NCBI RefSeq assembly: GCF_037479095.1
Contig: NZ_JBBGZW010000002.1
Span: 822,707-886,706, forward strand
Length of the DNA stretch: 64,000 nt
Origin: Pantoea nemavictus
GTDB taxonomy: Bacteria > Pseudomonadota > Gammaproteobacteria > Enterobacterales > Enterobacteriaceae
Reading direction: 5' to 3'
Numbering within the stretch: the stretch's first letter is position 1; each line of letters starts with the position of its first letter. The position numbers and the translations under genes were made by a program. The notes beneath the pieces are model-generated. The model was given only the letters and a program-made list of their open reading frames with translations. It had not been told where the DNA came from and searched no databases. This document shows positions 26,151 through 34,710 of this stretch, piece after piece.

Positions 26151-27475
26151 AGAAAATTAAACACCTCTATCTCTCTATTTTTATCGTCGCGCTCCTGACT
26201 TATCTGCTCTCGGCAGAATATGCCAATATTAACGCCAATGCGTTATTATGGAGCTTACGGCAGAATACGGTATTTCTGGCAGGTGTATTAGCATGGTTTG
26301 GCATGTCGTTTACCATTATTCTGAGTATTCGCCATCCGTTACTTTCTCGCTGGTGCGGCGGTCTGGATAAAGCGTATAAGCTGCATAAGTGGTGTGCTAT
26401 TTCATCGGTAGTGTTTGCGCTTATTCACTGGCTGGCAGAGAAAGTGCCGCATTGGTTAGTTGATGCCGGGGTGGTTACTCATCCCGGTGAATTGGGCCAT
26501 ATAGTCATGACGTCATGGCAGGAGAGTTTATTAGAGTTTGGACTGATACTGGCAGAGTATGGTTTGTATATTTTAATCGCGCTTTCACTGGTTTCCGTTA
26601 CTAAAAAGATTCCATATCATATTTTCTATTATCTGCATAAAGCTTTCCCGGTGGTGTATATTGCCTGTGCGTATCATGTAATGACCTCACTTTTTAAAAC
26701 CGAGTGGTGGCAAACACCGGCGGCTTACCTGCTGGCGCTGGTAACGTTGGTTGCGGTTGGCTGTGCATTGATCTCGCTGTTTCAACGCACCGGACGCCGT
26801 TATTCCGCTCAGGGCGAGATTCTACAAGTCGTTGCGGCACCGCAAGATATTGTAGAAGTTAAACTGCGCAACCCTGCCAATATCGCCATGTTACCCGGGC
26901 AATTTGCTTTCGTTCAGTTTGAACACTCAACCGAGCGTCATCCCTTTACGCTGTCTGATATTAATCCGCAACAGCAATCGCTGACCTTATCGATAAAAAA
27001 ACTCGGCGATTATACCCGGCAGCTGGCTCACCATCTGCAGCCCGGCCAGCGCGTAAACATGGAGGGGCCTTATGGTGATTTCACCTTCAAGGCGACAGGT
27101 CATCAGCAATTGTGGGTTGCCGGCGGAATAGGTATTACGCCATTTATGGCGAAACTTAAAGACGCCGCCAGAAGAGGCGAAAAACTTTCTGGCGTAGAAT
27201 TGTGGTATTTCACCCGACCCGAGAGTGGAATTAGCTATCCCGACTCTTTACCAGCGCTGTGTCAGCAAACAGAGGTGGTGCTGCACTATTTTACCGCCAA
27301 CGCTATACAAACTCTGGAACAACGTGTGAGCGCAATCAAAGATAATCTGCACTCGGCAGCATTGGATATTTGGTTCTGTGGTCCTGAAGGTCTGAAAAAA
27401 ACGCTCATTCAGGCTGTTAATCAACATGAAATTAACCTTAAGGATTTCCATGCAGATTGCTTCTCCTGGCGCTAA
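26147..27475 (+). CDS. Ferric-reductase-like membrane flavocytochrome
   Basis: 442 residues. The first 220 form a six-helix ferric-reductase domain with His pairs for heme (LHKWCAISSVVFALIHW and YLHKAFPVVYIACAYH). The rest is a ferredoxin-reductase module: FAD-binding HPFTLS, NAD(P)-binding GGIGITPFMA, and WFCGPEGLKK near the end. It should pass electrons from NAD(P)H across the inner membrane to an external acceptor such as ferric chelates, or to a periplasmic partner. No iron-uptake gene is adjacent. Confidence 0.85.
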   Translation: MKKIKHLYLSIFIVALLTYLLSAEYANINANALLWSLRQNTVFLAGVLAWFGMSFTIILSIRHPLLSRWCGGLDKAYKLHKWCAISSVVFALIHWLAEKVPHWLVDAGVVTHPGELGHIVMTSWQESLLEFGLILAEYGLYILIALSLVSVTKKIPYHIFYYLHKAFPVVYIACAYHVMTSLFKTEWWQTPAAYLLALVTLVAVGCALISLFQRTGRRYSAQGEILQVVAAPQDIVEVKLRNPANIAMLPGQFAFVQFEHSTERHPFTLSDINPQQQSLTLSIKKLGDYTRQLAHHLQPGQRVNMEGPYGDFTFKATGHQQLWVAGGIGITPFMAKLKDAARRGEKLSGVELWYFTRPESGISYPDSLPALCQQTEVVLHYFTANAIQTLEQRVSAIKDNLHSAALDIWFCGPEGLKKTLIQAVNQHEINLKDFHADCFSWR

Positions 27476-27625
27476 TAAACTTATCGCAGAATAACGTGGC
27501 GGGTTTAATTAGCGTGTTTACTTCAATAATGTGAAGGCGGTCACCTTCAGTGGCCGTGCTGTCATCTGACGCACGCTATATTCGCTTAACAGTCGGTAAA
27601 TCTATTATTTAGGCGGAGTGTTAAG

Positions 27626-28831
27626 TTGAATAAATCAAATAATTTTAACAGGCAGGGTTTAGCATCCAACCTATCCATGGCATTATCTGCGGTTGTTTTC
27701 ATCTTAGCGGGAAGTGCAATGGCAACTGCAGCGGAACACCACAACCAAACGGCGTTAGTCGGCACATGGACCAGCATTCCGGATGCGCCGTTAGTGCAAA
27801 ATCCGGGACATCCTAGCGAAGGCTTGTACCGATTGAAGGTCAATAGCGACGGCACCTTAACGCCACTTGATTTCATCAAAATGAAAAGCCCCTCATGGAT
27901 CGTGAAATCCCACGACGGCCGCTTTGCTTATACCACCAATGAAGAAAATGCTGGCGCCGTTACCGCGCTCGCCATCGATAACAGCGGCAAGGTGCGGGTG
28001 ATCAATGCGGTGGATAGCCACGGCCAACAACCCACTCATGCCACCATCAGCCCGGATGGCAAATTCCTGTTTGTTGCCAACTACTCGGTGGCAAAAGGTG
28101 GCGCCAGCGTTGCGGTATTACCGATTCATCATGATGGTTCACTCGGCGAACAGGTGCAGAACTTCCCATTTGCCGATGGAAGCGGCGCGGTGAAAGATCG
28201 TCAGGATGGCGGTCACGCGCATTCAACGACCTTCACCCACGACGGCAAATATCTTTACGCGGCCGATCTCGGCGGCGATAAACTCCACGCTTACGCCTAT
28301 CACGCGGGGAAAACCCAGCCGCTGCAGGCGGATACCGCGCGTGACGTCACTTTCCCGGCCGGATCGGGCCCGCGTCATATGGTGTTTTCACCCGATGGCA
28401 AACACGCTTATGTCACCACCGAAATGGCCGCTGAAGTCGTGGTGTTTGCCGTGCAGGACGATCGTTTGGAGCGACAAGCGGCGGTCAAACTGAATACAGA
28501 AAACAGCAGCGCCGAGTACAGAAGCGGTGGCGGCATCATCCTTAGCCCGAACGGCAAGTATCTGATTGCCGCTAACCGAGGTTCCGACAACAGTTTAGTG
28601 GTGTTCAGGATTGAGCAGGATGGCTCATTGGGTTCACCGGTGCGCTATAAGGCGGACGGTATCGAGCCACGCGCCTTCGCCTTTGATGCCAGCGGCAAAT
28701 TTTTGTACGTGGCAAACGTGTTCACCAACAACATCACCCTGTTCCATTTTGATGCGGAAAGCGGTGCGTTAAAAGCCGCGGGCGAAGTGGCGAAGATCGC
28801 GACGCCGACGGATATCAAGTTCTTTAATTAA
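27626..28831 (+). CDS. Secreted lactonase-family beta-propeller protein
   Basis: 401 residues from a TTG start that follows GGCGGAG by 7 bases; an ATG at 27677 would leave a normal signal peptide (MALSAVVFILAGSAMATAAE) and is the alternative. Repeated blades carry SPDGKFLFVANYS, HDGKYLYAADLG, SPDGKHAYVT, SPNGKYLIAANRG and ASGKFLYVANV, the seven-blade fold of 6-phosphogluconolactonase-type enzymes. The signal peptide places it in the periplasm, unlike cytosolic Pgl, so the substrate may be an extracellular lactone. Confidence 0.82.
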   Translation: MNKSNNFNRQGLASNLSMALSAVVFILAGSAMATAAEHHNQTALVGTWTSIPDAPLVQNPGHPSEGLYRLKVNSDGTLTPLDFIKMKSPSWIVKSHDGRFAYTTNEENAGAVTALAIDNSGKVRVINAVDSHGQQPTHATISPDGKFLFVANYSVAKGGASVAVLPIHHDGSLGEQVQNFPFADGSGAVKDRQDGGHAHSTTFTHDGKYLYAADLGGDKLHAYAYHAGKTQPLQADTARDVTFPAGSGPRHMVFSPDGKHAYVTTEMAAEVVVFAVQDDRLERQAAVKLNTENSSAEYRSGGGIILSPNGKYLIAANRGSDNSLVVFRIEQDGSLGSPVRYKADGIEPRAFAFDASGKFLYVANVFTNNITLFHFDAESGALKAAGEVAKIATPTDIKFFN

Positions 28832-28842
28832 GGGGGGATTGC

Positions 28843-29150
28843 GGTCGCCATTTATGGCGTTATGCAAGTCAGTTAAGCAGCGCACTGGCATCGCAGTGGT
28901 TCCGCCCGCTAAGCATCCGGCAGTTTCAGAATGTGTGAAGCCGGCGGCCGGGCTAAGGTCCGAAGGCGCGGACCTTAGCAATCCGCGCCTGCGCCGTCCT
29001 CGCTGTTCCCTCGCTTATCACTCCGGCCTGACGGACCGCGCGGATTCGCCATCCCTGGCTCATGCCGCGCTTTCGCCGACGTCGTGTCGGCTCATCCTGG
29101 CCGTCACTCTGCGCTCGGCGCTGCGGATAGCGCCCAACACCATCGCCTGT
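28843..29150 (-). repeat. Diverged relative (element D) of the long intergenic element
   Basis: On the plus strand it begins GGTCGCCATTTATGGCG and shares blocks with the reverse copy at 63692: GTCAGTTAAGC, GGCAGTTTCAG, CTGCGCC, TCCCTCGC and CCTGACGGACCG. In place of the GAAGAGGGCGT hairpin it has GCTAAGGTCCG/CGGACCTTAGC (28952-28979), also 11 bp and perfect. The right boundary is uncertain. It has no plausible gene. Confidence 0.7.
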
Positions 29151-29201
29151 CATTACCGTATCTGATTTGAAATTTTGCTGACTGAAGATTGCGGGTTACC
29201 T

Positions 29202-29575
29202 GGTCGCCATGAATGGCGACCCTACAGGCGTTACAGCGATGATGATTCAGGAATAGGCATTGATGCTGCAGCGCGGGTGTGGAGGCGACATCCCAGCCCG
29301 CTGAGCGAGTGAGGGATTCCAGGGCGAGCCGCAGGGATGCGGCGAGAGGCGGCGCTGAGCAGGAGCGAATCGCCGCCGGTCCGTCAGGAATCGTGAGGGA
29401 GTGAAGGCACCGCGTAGCGGCGGGATGGGCTGGCGCAGGGCCGGGGAGTGAAGAGGGCGTGGCCCAGACGCCCTCTTCTCGGTCGCCGCACGGCGTAGAT
29501 GAAACTGCCTCAGCCGATGGCGAACGAAAGTCGCTCAGCGCTTGACTGATCGGCATTACGCCATTTATAGCGACC
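29202..29575 (+). repeat. 374-bp structured intergenic element, copy B
   Basis: Same length and order as copy A at 24801-25174, with scattered substitutions. The main hairpin GAAGAGGGCGT/ACGCCCTCTTC is at 29450-29478. The small hairpin CCGC-GTA-GCGG differs from copy A only in the loop. An open frame on the minus strand here is an effect of GC-rich composition. Confidence 0.85.
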
Positions 29576-29652
29576 GTTAATAACCGCTTGGTTAGTCGTG
29601 CCATCCATTATATTTAAACGGACAGTCTGCATTAAATCTATATTTAATCTTT

Positions 29653-29669
29653 CGCACCTTATTGGTGCC
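29653..29669. promoter_or_regulatory. Putative NtrC-binding site upstream of the amide/urea importer
   Basis: CGCACCTTATTGGTGCC keeps the GCAC-N7-GTGC core of the NtrC consensus TGCAC-N7-GTGCA; only the outermost bases differ. It is centred about 130 bp upstream of the start expected from the sigma-54 promoter at 29764-29779, a normal enhancer distance. Confidence 0.68.
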
Positions 29670-29698
29670 CATTGCCATTTAACAGTGCGCACATTGCC

Positions 29699-29720
29699 GT
29701 AGCGGCGCAATTTATTGCGC
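29699..29720. repeat. Single palindromic unit of the GTAGCGGCGC family
   Basis: GTAGCGGCGCAATTTATTGCGC, lying between the NtrC-like site and the sigma-54 promoter, where it could affect looping. Confidence 0.8.
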
Positions 29721-29763
29721 ATTTAATCACGCTATTACGTCAATGCGCGGGGATTATGTTATT

Positions 29764-29779
29764 TGGCCCACTTCTTGCT
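29764..29779 (+). promoter_or_regulatory. Sigma-54 promoter of the amide/urea importer operon
   Basis: TGGCCC-ACTTC-TTGCT: GG at 29765-29766 and GC at 29777-29778 are separated by exactly 10 bp as required for -24/-12 recognition; one change from TGGCAC. Transcription should begin near 29790, directly before the ANTAR-type hairpins. Confidence 0.72.
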
Positions 29780-29793
29780 TTATAAAAAATAAC

Positions 29794-29842
29794 GCCCCAA
29801 CGCTGTGGCAACCCTCTGGTTAATGTAGACAACGCCGTCTGC
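29794..29842 (+). promoter_or_regulatory. ANTAR-type dual-hexaloop leader RNA
   Basis: Two adjacent stem-loops. P1 (29794-29809) has GCC/GGC plus a C-G closing pair and one C-U mismatch, with loop AACGCT. P2 (29825-29842) has a 6-bp stem (one G-U) with loop AACGCC. Both hexaloops have A at position 1 and G at position 4, the signature recognised by ANTAR proteins, and both are closed by C-G. A weak terminator candidate (TCCGG/CCGGA, 29860-29873) with later ATTTTTCTTT follows. An AmiR-like ANTAR protein is encoded at 34711-35277. Confidence 0.72.
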
Positions 29843-29914
29843 CGATCTCTCTTATTCTCTCCGGCCTCCCGGAAACCTCCCAATTATTTTTCTTTACTTC
29901 CTTAAGGGGATGTT

Positions 29915-31156
29915 ATGGCTATTAGTCGTCGTTCATTTATCCAGGGTTCAGCGGTATCGGCATTGGGATTAGCTGCAGGCGTGGCGCCTAAATTCACTTT
30001 CGCCGCCGATAGCAAGGACGCCATTAAAGTCGCCAGTATTCTCGACCTCTCCGGCGGCCTCGATATCTACGGTAAACCGATGTCGAATGCGGTTAATCTG
30101 GCCGCGGAAGAGATCAATGCCGCAGGTGGATTATTAGGGCGTCCACTGCAGGTAATTAATTACGATGCGCAGTCCAACATGCAGCTTTATGCGCAATATG
30201 CGCAGCAGGCGACGCTAAAAGACAAAGTGGCAGTGGTGCACGGTGGAATAACCTCAGCCTCACGCGAAGTAATTCGTCCGGTATTGGATCGTTTTCGCTC
30301 GCTCTATTTTTATCCGGCGCAGTATGAAGGTGGAGTGTGTGACCGCAACTATTTCTCCTCAGGTTCTACTCCGGCACAAACCGTAGAAAAGCTGGTGCCT
30401 TATGCGGTGAAAAAGTGGGGTAAAAAAGTTTACGTGCTGGCGGCGGATTATAACTACGGTCAAATCGTCTCTGCCTGGGTGAAAAAATCGGTGCGTGATA
30501 ACGGTGGCGAAGTAATGACCGTGGAATTCTTCCCGCTGGATGTCACCGATTTTGGTGCCGCAATTTCTAAAATCCAGAGCGCAAAACCCGACATGGTGTG
30601 GTCGGCGCTGGTGGGCGGCGCGCACATCTCGTTCTACCGCCAGTGGCATGCCGCCGGTATGAGCGGCAAGATCCCGATTGCCTCGACGGTGTTTGGCGGC
30701 GGCAACGAACACATCATTCTATCGCCGGAAGAGAGCAACGGTATTCTGGTGGCGGCCAACTATATGCAGGAAATTCCCTCGCCAGAGAACCAGGCCTTCG
30801 TCGAAAAATTCCATGCACGCTACGGTGCCAATACGCCGTATATCAGCGATTTAGCCATGGGCGCCTATCAGGGCATGCTGATTTGGGCAGAAGGGGTGCG
30901 CAAAGCGGGCGATATCGATCGCATGAAGGTGATTGAGGCGCTGGAATCCGGCATCACGCTAACGTCGCCCAGCGGCAAGCTCAGTGTCGATCCGGCTACC
31001 CATCACTGTTCGCTGGATGTGCACATCGCCGAAGTGGAAAACCATCAGATGAAAATCCTGGAAACCTTCCCCAATCAAGCACCGGTGGATACCGCGATGG
31101 TGTGCGATCTGAAGAAAAATCCGCGCGATACCAAACAGTATCAAATTGAGCTGTAA
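29915..31156 (+). CDS. Urea/short-chain amide ABC transporter binding protein (UrtA/FmdD/AmiC group)
   Basis: 413 residues with a twin-arginine-like signal (SRRSFIQGSAVSALGLAAG) ending near TFA at residue 30, so export may be via Tat. The mature part is a type-I solute-binding protein; GGITSASREVIRPV, YFYPAQYEGGVCD and STPAQTVEKLVPY resemble UrtA, FmdD and the amide sensor AmiC. It feeds the two permeases and two ATPases encoded next. Urea versus formamide/acetamide cannot be separated from sequence; the downstream AmiR-like gene and amidase favour amides. Confidence 0.85.
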   Translation: MAISRRSFIQGSAVSALGLAAGVAPKFTFAADSKDAIKVASILDLSGGLDIYGKPMSNAVNLAAEEINAAGGLLGRPLQVINYDAQSNMQLYAQYAQQATLKDKVAVVHGGITSASREVIRPVLDRFRSLYFYPAQYEGGVCDRNYFSSGSTPAQTVEKLVPYAVKKWGKKVYVLAADYNYGQIVSAWVKKSVRDNGGEVMTVEFFPLDVTDFGAAISKIQSAKPDMVWSALVGGAHISFYRQWHAAGMSGKIPIASTVFGGGNEHIILSPEESNGILVAANYMQEIPSPENQAFVEKFHARYGANTPYISDLAMGAYQGMLIWAEGVRKAGDIDRMKVIEALESGITLTSPSGKLSVDPATHHCSLDVHIAEVENHQMKILETFPNQAPVDTAMVCDLKKNPRDTKQYQIEL

Positions 31157-31167
31157 CAGGAGCCGCT

Positions 31168-32037
31168 ATGGATCTGTTCATTATCTACGGCATTGAAGTG
31201 CTCAATGCCATTGCCGTACTGATCATCATGAGCGTTGGGCTGGCGGTCGTATTCGGCATGATGAAAATCGTCAATATGGCGCACGGCGAATTCATGATGC
31301 TGGGCGGCTACAGCGCGATTCTGGCAACCAACCAGTGGGGCGTGCCGATTTGGATCGCCATGCTGGTGATCGCACCGCTCACCGTGGGCGTCTTCGGCGC
31401 GGTGGTGGAGCGCGTGATCATTCGTCATCTGTATGGGCGGATGATCGACACCATGTTGGCCACCTGGGGCTTGAGCCTGGCCTTGATTGGTGCCGCCACC
31501 ATGCTGTTCGGCAACACCACTTTAGGCATCAGCTCACCACTGCCGAGCGTTAACGTGGGCAGCTACAGCACCAGCGGCTATTCGCTGTTCATGATTGTGT
31601 TTGCGCTGGGCTTGATCGGGGCGCTGTGGCTGCTGCTGCGCTTTACCACCTTAGGGTTGTGCGCTCGCGCCACCATGCAAAACGCCCGCATGGCCGCGGC
31701 GCTTGGCAGCAATCCGGGCAAAATCTACAGCCTGACGTTTGGACTCGGCGCGGCGCTTTCCGGTTTAGGCGGCGCGCTGTTAGCGCCGATTACCGGCGTC
31801 ATCCCAACCATTGGCGTCAGCTTTATTGCCAAAGCCTTTATCACGGTGATCGGCGGCGGCAGCGCGATTATCGCCGGCACGCTCTCCTCATCCACGCTGT
31901 TCGGCACCATTTCCCAGCTGGTGACCTATGCCTCCACGCCGGTGTTCGGGGCGGTGGCGCTGCTGCTGAGTGCGATTGTGTTGCTCCGCCTGATGCCGCA
32001 GGGCATCACCGGACGCTTCTTCAGGAGATCGCTGTAA
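31168..32037 (+). CDS. Branched-chain-type ABC transporter permease (UrtB/LivH-like)
   Basis: 289 residues with about eight membrane helices and the LivH-family segment MKIVNMAHGEFMMLGGYSA near residue 32, and GSNPGKIYSLTFGLGAALSGLGGAL near 175. CAGGAG precedes the ATG. It forms one half of the channel with the next gene's product; the two genes overlap by one base (TAATG). Confidence 0.9.
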   Translation: MDLFIIYGIEVLNAIAVLIIMSVGLAVVFGMMKIVNMAHGEFMMLGGYSAILATNQWGVPIWIAMLVIAPLTVGVFGAVVERVIIRHLYGRMIDTMLATWGLSLALIGAATMLFGNTTLGISSPLPSVNVGSYSTSGYSLFMIVFALGLIGALWLLLRFTTLGLCARATMQNARMAAALGSNPGKIYSLTFGLGAALSGLGGALLAPITGVIPTIGVSFIAKAFITVIGGGSAIIAGTLSSSTLFGTISQLVTYASTPVFGAVALLLSAIVLLRLMPQGITGRFFRRSL

Positions 32038-33068
32038 TGAAATTTTTCTCTGAGAAAGTCCAGATTGTGCTTACCGCGCTGGTAATGGTGCTAGTGGCGC
32101 TGTGGCTCTCCGGCACGATTGAGCTCTACACCTTGCTATCACTGACGGTGTTTCTGGTGATGGGATTGCTGTCACTCAGTCTGGCGTTTATCTGGGGTTA
32201 CGGCGGTATTTTGTGCTTCGGCCAGGCGGCGTTTTTCGGCCTGGGCGCTTACACCTATGCCATCTGCGCGATCAACTGGGGCGACTCCACTTGGGCGGTG
32301 GTGATGGCGGTGCTGCTGCCTACGCTGTTCTCGCTGCTGCTCGGCTATGTGATTTTTTATGGCGGGGTCAGCGATGTTTATCTCGGCGCAATAACGCTGG
32401 CGGTGAGTCTGGTGCTGTTTAACTGGGTCAACTCCACTTCCGGTAGCGAGTATCACCTTGGTGAGGCGCTGCTGGGCGGCTTCAATGGGATTCCGTCGGT
32501 GCCGACGCTCAACCTGCCGTTCCAGCCCGACGCCATTTTGTCACCGGAAGCGATCTTTATGGTCACGGCGGGCTGTCTGGCGCTCTGTTACGCCTTGCTG
32601 AAATTTGTGCTGCTGAGCCGTTTCGGCAAAACCGTGGTGGCGATCCGCGAGAACGAACAGCGCGCCGGTTTGCTCGGCTATAACGTGCCGGCACATAAGC
32701 TGGCGACCTTTGCCATCGGCGCAGCGATTGCCGGTTTAGCCGGTTGTCTATACGTCAACTGGGGCGCGTTTGTCAGTCCTGGCGTGTTCAGCATCAGCCA
32801 GTCAGCGCAGATCATTATTTGGGTGATTGTCGGCGGGCGCGGCACGCTGCTCGGCCCGGTGATCAGCTGCGTGCTGTTGCAGTGGATGGTGACGCGGCTG
32901 GGTGCGCAGCAAACCGTGGACGTCAATTTAGTGCTGGGGGTGATTCTGGCGGTGTTTGTGTTGCTGATTCCGGGCGGCATTTTGCCCACGCTGCAGCGTT
33001 TGGTGCGGCGCAAGCGAACGATGAGCGCCACGGCCAGCCGTGCGCAGGTGAGTGAGGTGAAACCATGA
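32037..33068 (+). CDS. Branched-chain-type ABC transporter permease (UrtC/LivM-like)
   Basis: 343 residues from the ATG inside TAATG at 32035-32039; the longer open frame beginning at 31626 runs through the previous gene in another frame and is rejected. About ten membrane helices; GYGGILCFGQAAFFGLGAYTYA and GRGTLLGPVIS are LivM/UrtC hallmarks. The tail is basic (RRKR). It overlaps the ATPase gene by 4 bp (ATGA). Confidence 0.9.
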   Translation: MKFFSEKVQIVLTALVMVLVALWLSGTIELYTLLSLTVFLVMGLLSLSLAFIWGYGGILCFGQAAFFGLGAYTYAICAINWGDSTWAVVMAVLLPTLFSLLLGYVIFYGGVSDVYLGAITLAVSLVLFNWVNSTSGSEYHLGEALLGGFNGIPSVPTLNLPFQPDAILSPEAIFMVTAGCLALCYALLKFVLLSRFGKTVVAIRENEQRAGLLGYNVPAHKLATFAIGAAIAGLAGCLYVNWGAFVSPGVFSISQSAQIIIWVIVGGRGTLLGPVISCVLLQWMVTRLGAQQTVDVNLVLGVILAVFVLLIPGGILPTLQRLVRRKRTMSATASRAQVSEVKP

Positions 33069-33796
33069 CGGCCAATGTGTTGCTGGAAACCCACAAGATG
33101 GGCGTCAGCTTTGGTGGCGTTCATGCGGTAAAAGAGGTGGATTTTACTCTGCATGAAGGTGAGTTGCGCTGCCTGATCGGCCCGAACGGCGCCGGCAAAA
33201 GTACCTTTTTTAAAATGTTAAGCGGGCAGGTGACGCCAACGCGCGGCGAGTGTCGCTATCGCGATCGGGTGATCTCCGGTAAACGGCCGTGGGAGATTGC
33301 ACGTCTGGGGATCGGCATTAAAACCCAGGTGCCGAGCGTGTTCGAGGGCTTAAGCATCCGGGAAAACCTGTGGCAGGCGGCGGCGAATAAGCTGGCAAAA
33401 GCCGCGTTGCCGGCGGCGATTGATCGCGTGCTGGAGGATATCGGGCTCGCCGAACTGCAGCATGCGGTGCTTTCGGAGCTGGCACACGGTCAGCGGCAGT
33501 GGGTGGAGTTGGGCATGATTCTAATCTCAAAACCGCAGCTGGTGCTGCTGGACGAACCGGCGGCAGGCATGACGCATCAGGAGGTGCGCAAAACGGCGCA
33601 GCTGATCAAAACCATTAACCAGCAGAGCACGGTGGTGGTGGTGGAGCACGACATGGAGTTCATCAGCATGATTGCGCAGCGGGTAACGGTATTTAATCAG
33701 GGCGCGGTGCTGGCGGAGGGCAGTTTCCGCGAGGTGACGCAAAATCCGCTGGTGAAAGAGGCGTATCTCGGCAATCTGGAGATTAAACATGCTTGA
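33065..33796 (+). CDS. ABC transporter ATP-binding protein (UrtD/LivG-like)
   Basis: 243 residues. Walker A GPNGAGKST near residue 41, LivG-type KTQVPSVFEGLSIRENL, a signature changed to LAHGQRQWVELG as is normal for UrtD, and Walker B LVLLDEPAAGM. It overlaps its neighbours on both sides (4 and 8 bp), marking a tightly coupled operon. Confidence 0.9.
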   Translation: MTANVLLETHKMGVSFGGVHAVKEVDFTLHEGELRCLIGPNGAGKSTFFKMLSGQVTPTRGECRYRDRVISGKRPWEIARLGIGIKTQVPSVFEGLSIRENLWQAAANKLAKAALPAAIDRVLEDIGLAELQHAVLSELAHGQRQWVELGMILISKPQLVLLDEPAAGMTHQEVRKTAQLIKTINQQSTVVVVEHDMEFISMIAQRVTVFNQGAVLAEGSFREVTQNPLVKEAYLGNLEIKHA

Positions 33797-34493
33797 AATA
33801 AAAGAGATGGTCTCGGGCTATAACAAAATACCGGTGCTGAACCTATCCGAGCTGTTTGTCGGTGCTAAATCCTTTACCGGAGTGCTGGGCCGCAACGGCA
33901 TGGGCAAAACCACGCTACTGCGCACCATTATGGGCGAACTGCCTGCCTGGCAGGGCAGCATTGCGCTGAATGGCATCGATATTACGCGTTACCAGGCGCA
34001 CCAGCGCGCGGCGGCGGGGATTGGATTTGTGCCGCAGGGGCGCCAGATTTTTCCGCTGCTAACGGTAGAAGAGAATTTGCGCATGGGCTGCGTGAAACAC
34101 TTCTCACGCGCCGGGCAGATTATCGAGCAGATGCTGGAGATCTTTCCGCGCCTGAAACGCCTGCTGGCACAGCCCGGCGGCGCGCTTTCGGGTGGCGAGC
34201 AGCAACTGCTGGCGCTGGCGCGCTGCTTGTGCGGACAACCGCAGCTGGTGCTGCTGGATGAGCCGACGGAGGGGATTCAACCGAATATCTGCGAGGAGAT
34301 TATTGCGACGTTACAGCGGCTGCGCCATGAGATGGATATTTCAATCATTCTGGTGGAGCAGGATATTGAGTTTCTGTATGCGCTTTCCGACCAGATTCAT
34401 GTGATCGAGAAGGGGCAGATTGTGCAGAAAATCGATCCGAAAACCCAGTCGAGCGCCAGCGTGGCGGAGCAGTTTTTGGGGTTTCACGTGTGA
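33789..34493 (+). CDS. ABC transporter ATP-binding protein (UrtE/LivF-like)
   Basis: 234 residues. Walker A GRNGMGKTT, FVPQGRQIFPLLTVEENL, signature LSGGEQQLLALAR, and Walker B LVLLDEPTEGIQPNI are the UrtE/LivF pattern. It is the last importer gene. No urease gene follows; instead a repeat region leads to an AmiR-like regulator. Confidence 0.9.
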   Translation: MLEIKEMVSGYNKIPVLNLSELFVGAKSFTGVLGRNGMGKTTLLRTIMGELPAWQGSIALNGIDITRYQAHQRAAAGIGFVPQGRQIFPLLTVEENLRMGCVKHFSRAGQIIEQMLEIFPRLKRLLAQPGGALSGGEQQLLALARCLCGQPQLVLLDEPTEGIQPNICEEIIATLQRLRHEMDISIILVEQDIEFLYALSDQIHVIEKGQIVQKIDPKTQSSASVAEQFLGFHV

Positions 34494-34514
34494 GGTAGAT
34501 TGCCCTTACCCCAG

Positions 34515-34538
34515 CCATCTCTCGCTTGCGGGAGATGG
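34515..34538. repeat. Diverged palindromic unit after the importer operon
   Basis: CCATCTC-T-CGC-TT-GCG-G-GAGATGG forms a 10-bp hairpin with a T/G opposition. It belongs to the CCCTCTCC repeat class and may attenuate transcription out of the importer operon. Confidence 0.7.
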
Positions 34539-34560
34539 GGGGAAAGCGCGCCGAACGGTT

Positions 34561-34596
34561 CCCTCTCCTGCTTGCGGGAGAGGGTTAGGGTGAGGG
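34561..34596. repeat. Palindromic repeat, CCCTCTCC class
   Basis: CCCTCTCC-TGCTTGCG-GGAGAGGG followed by TTAGGGTGAGGG, the same family as 13163-13199 and 13247-13282. Confidence 0.85.
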
Positions 34597-34710
34597 ACTG
34601 GCGGCACGTTTGTCCTCCCTGACACAGCACCCGGCAGCATCAGCAAAGCGTTAACTCATCCGCTCGCTTACTGTGAAGCTTCCTTTTTCGGGATGCGCAT
34701 AGGATGAATC

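Noticed and set aside
29104..29604. 166-residue minus-strand frame in intergenic DNA
   Set aside because: It lies across repeat element B; the same kind of frame appears in other copies but is not kept open consistently, so it is composition, not a gene.
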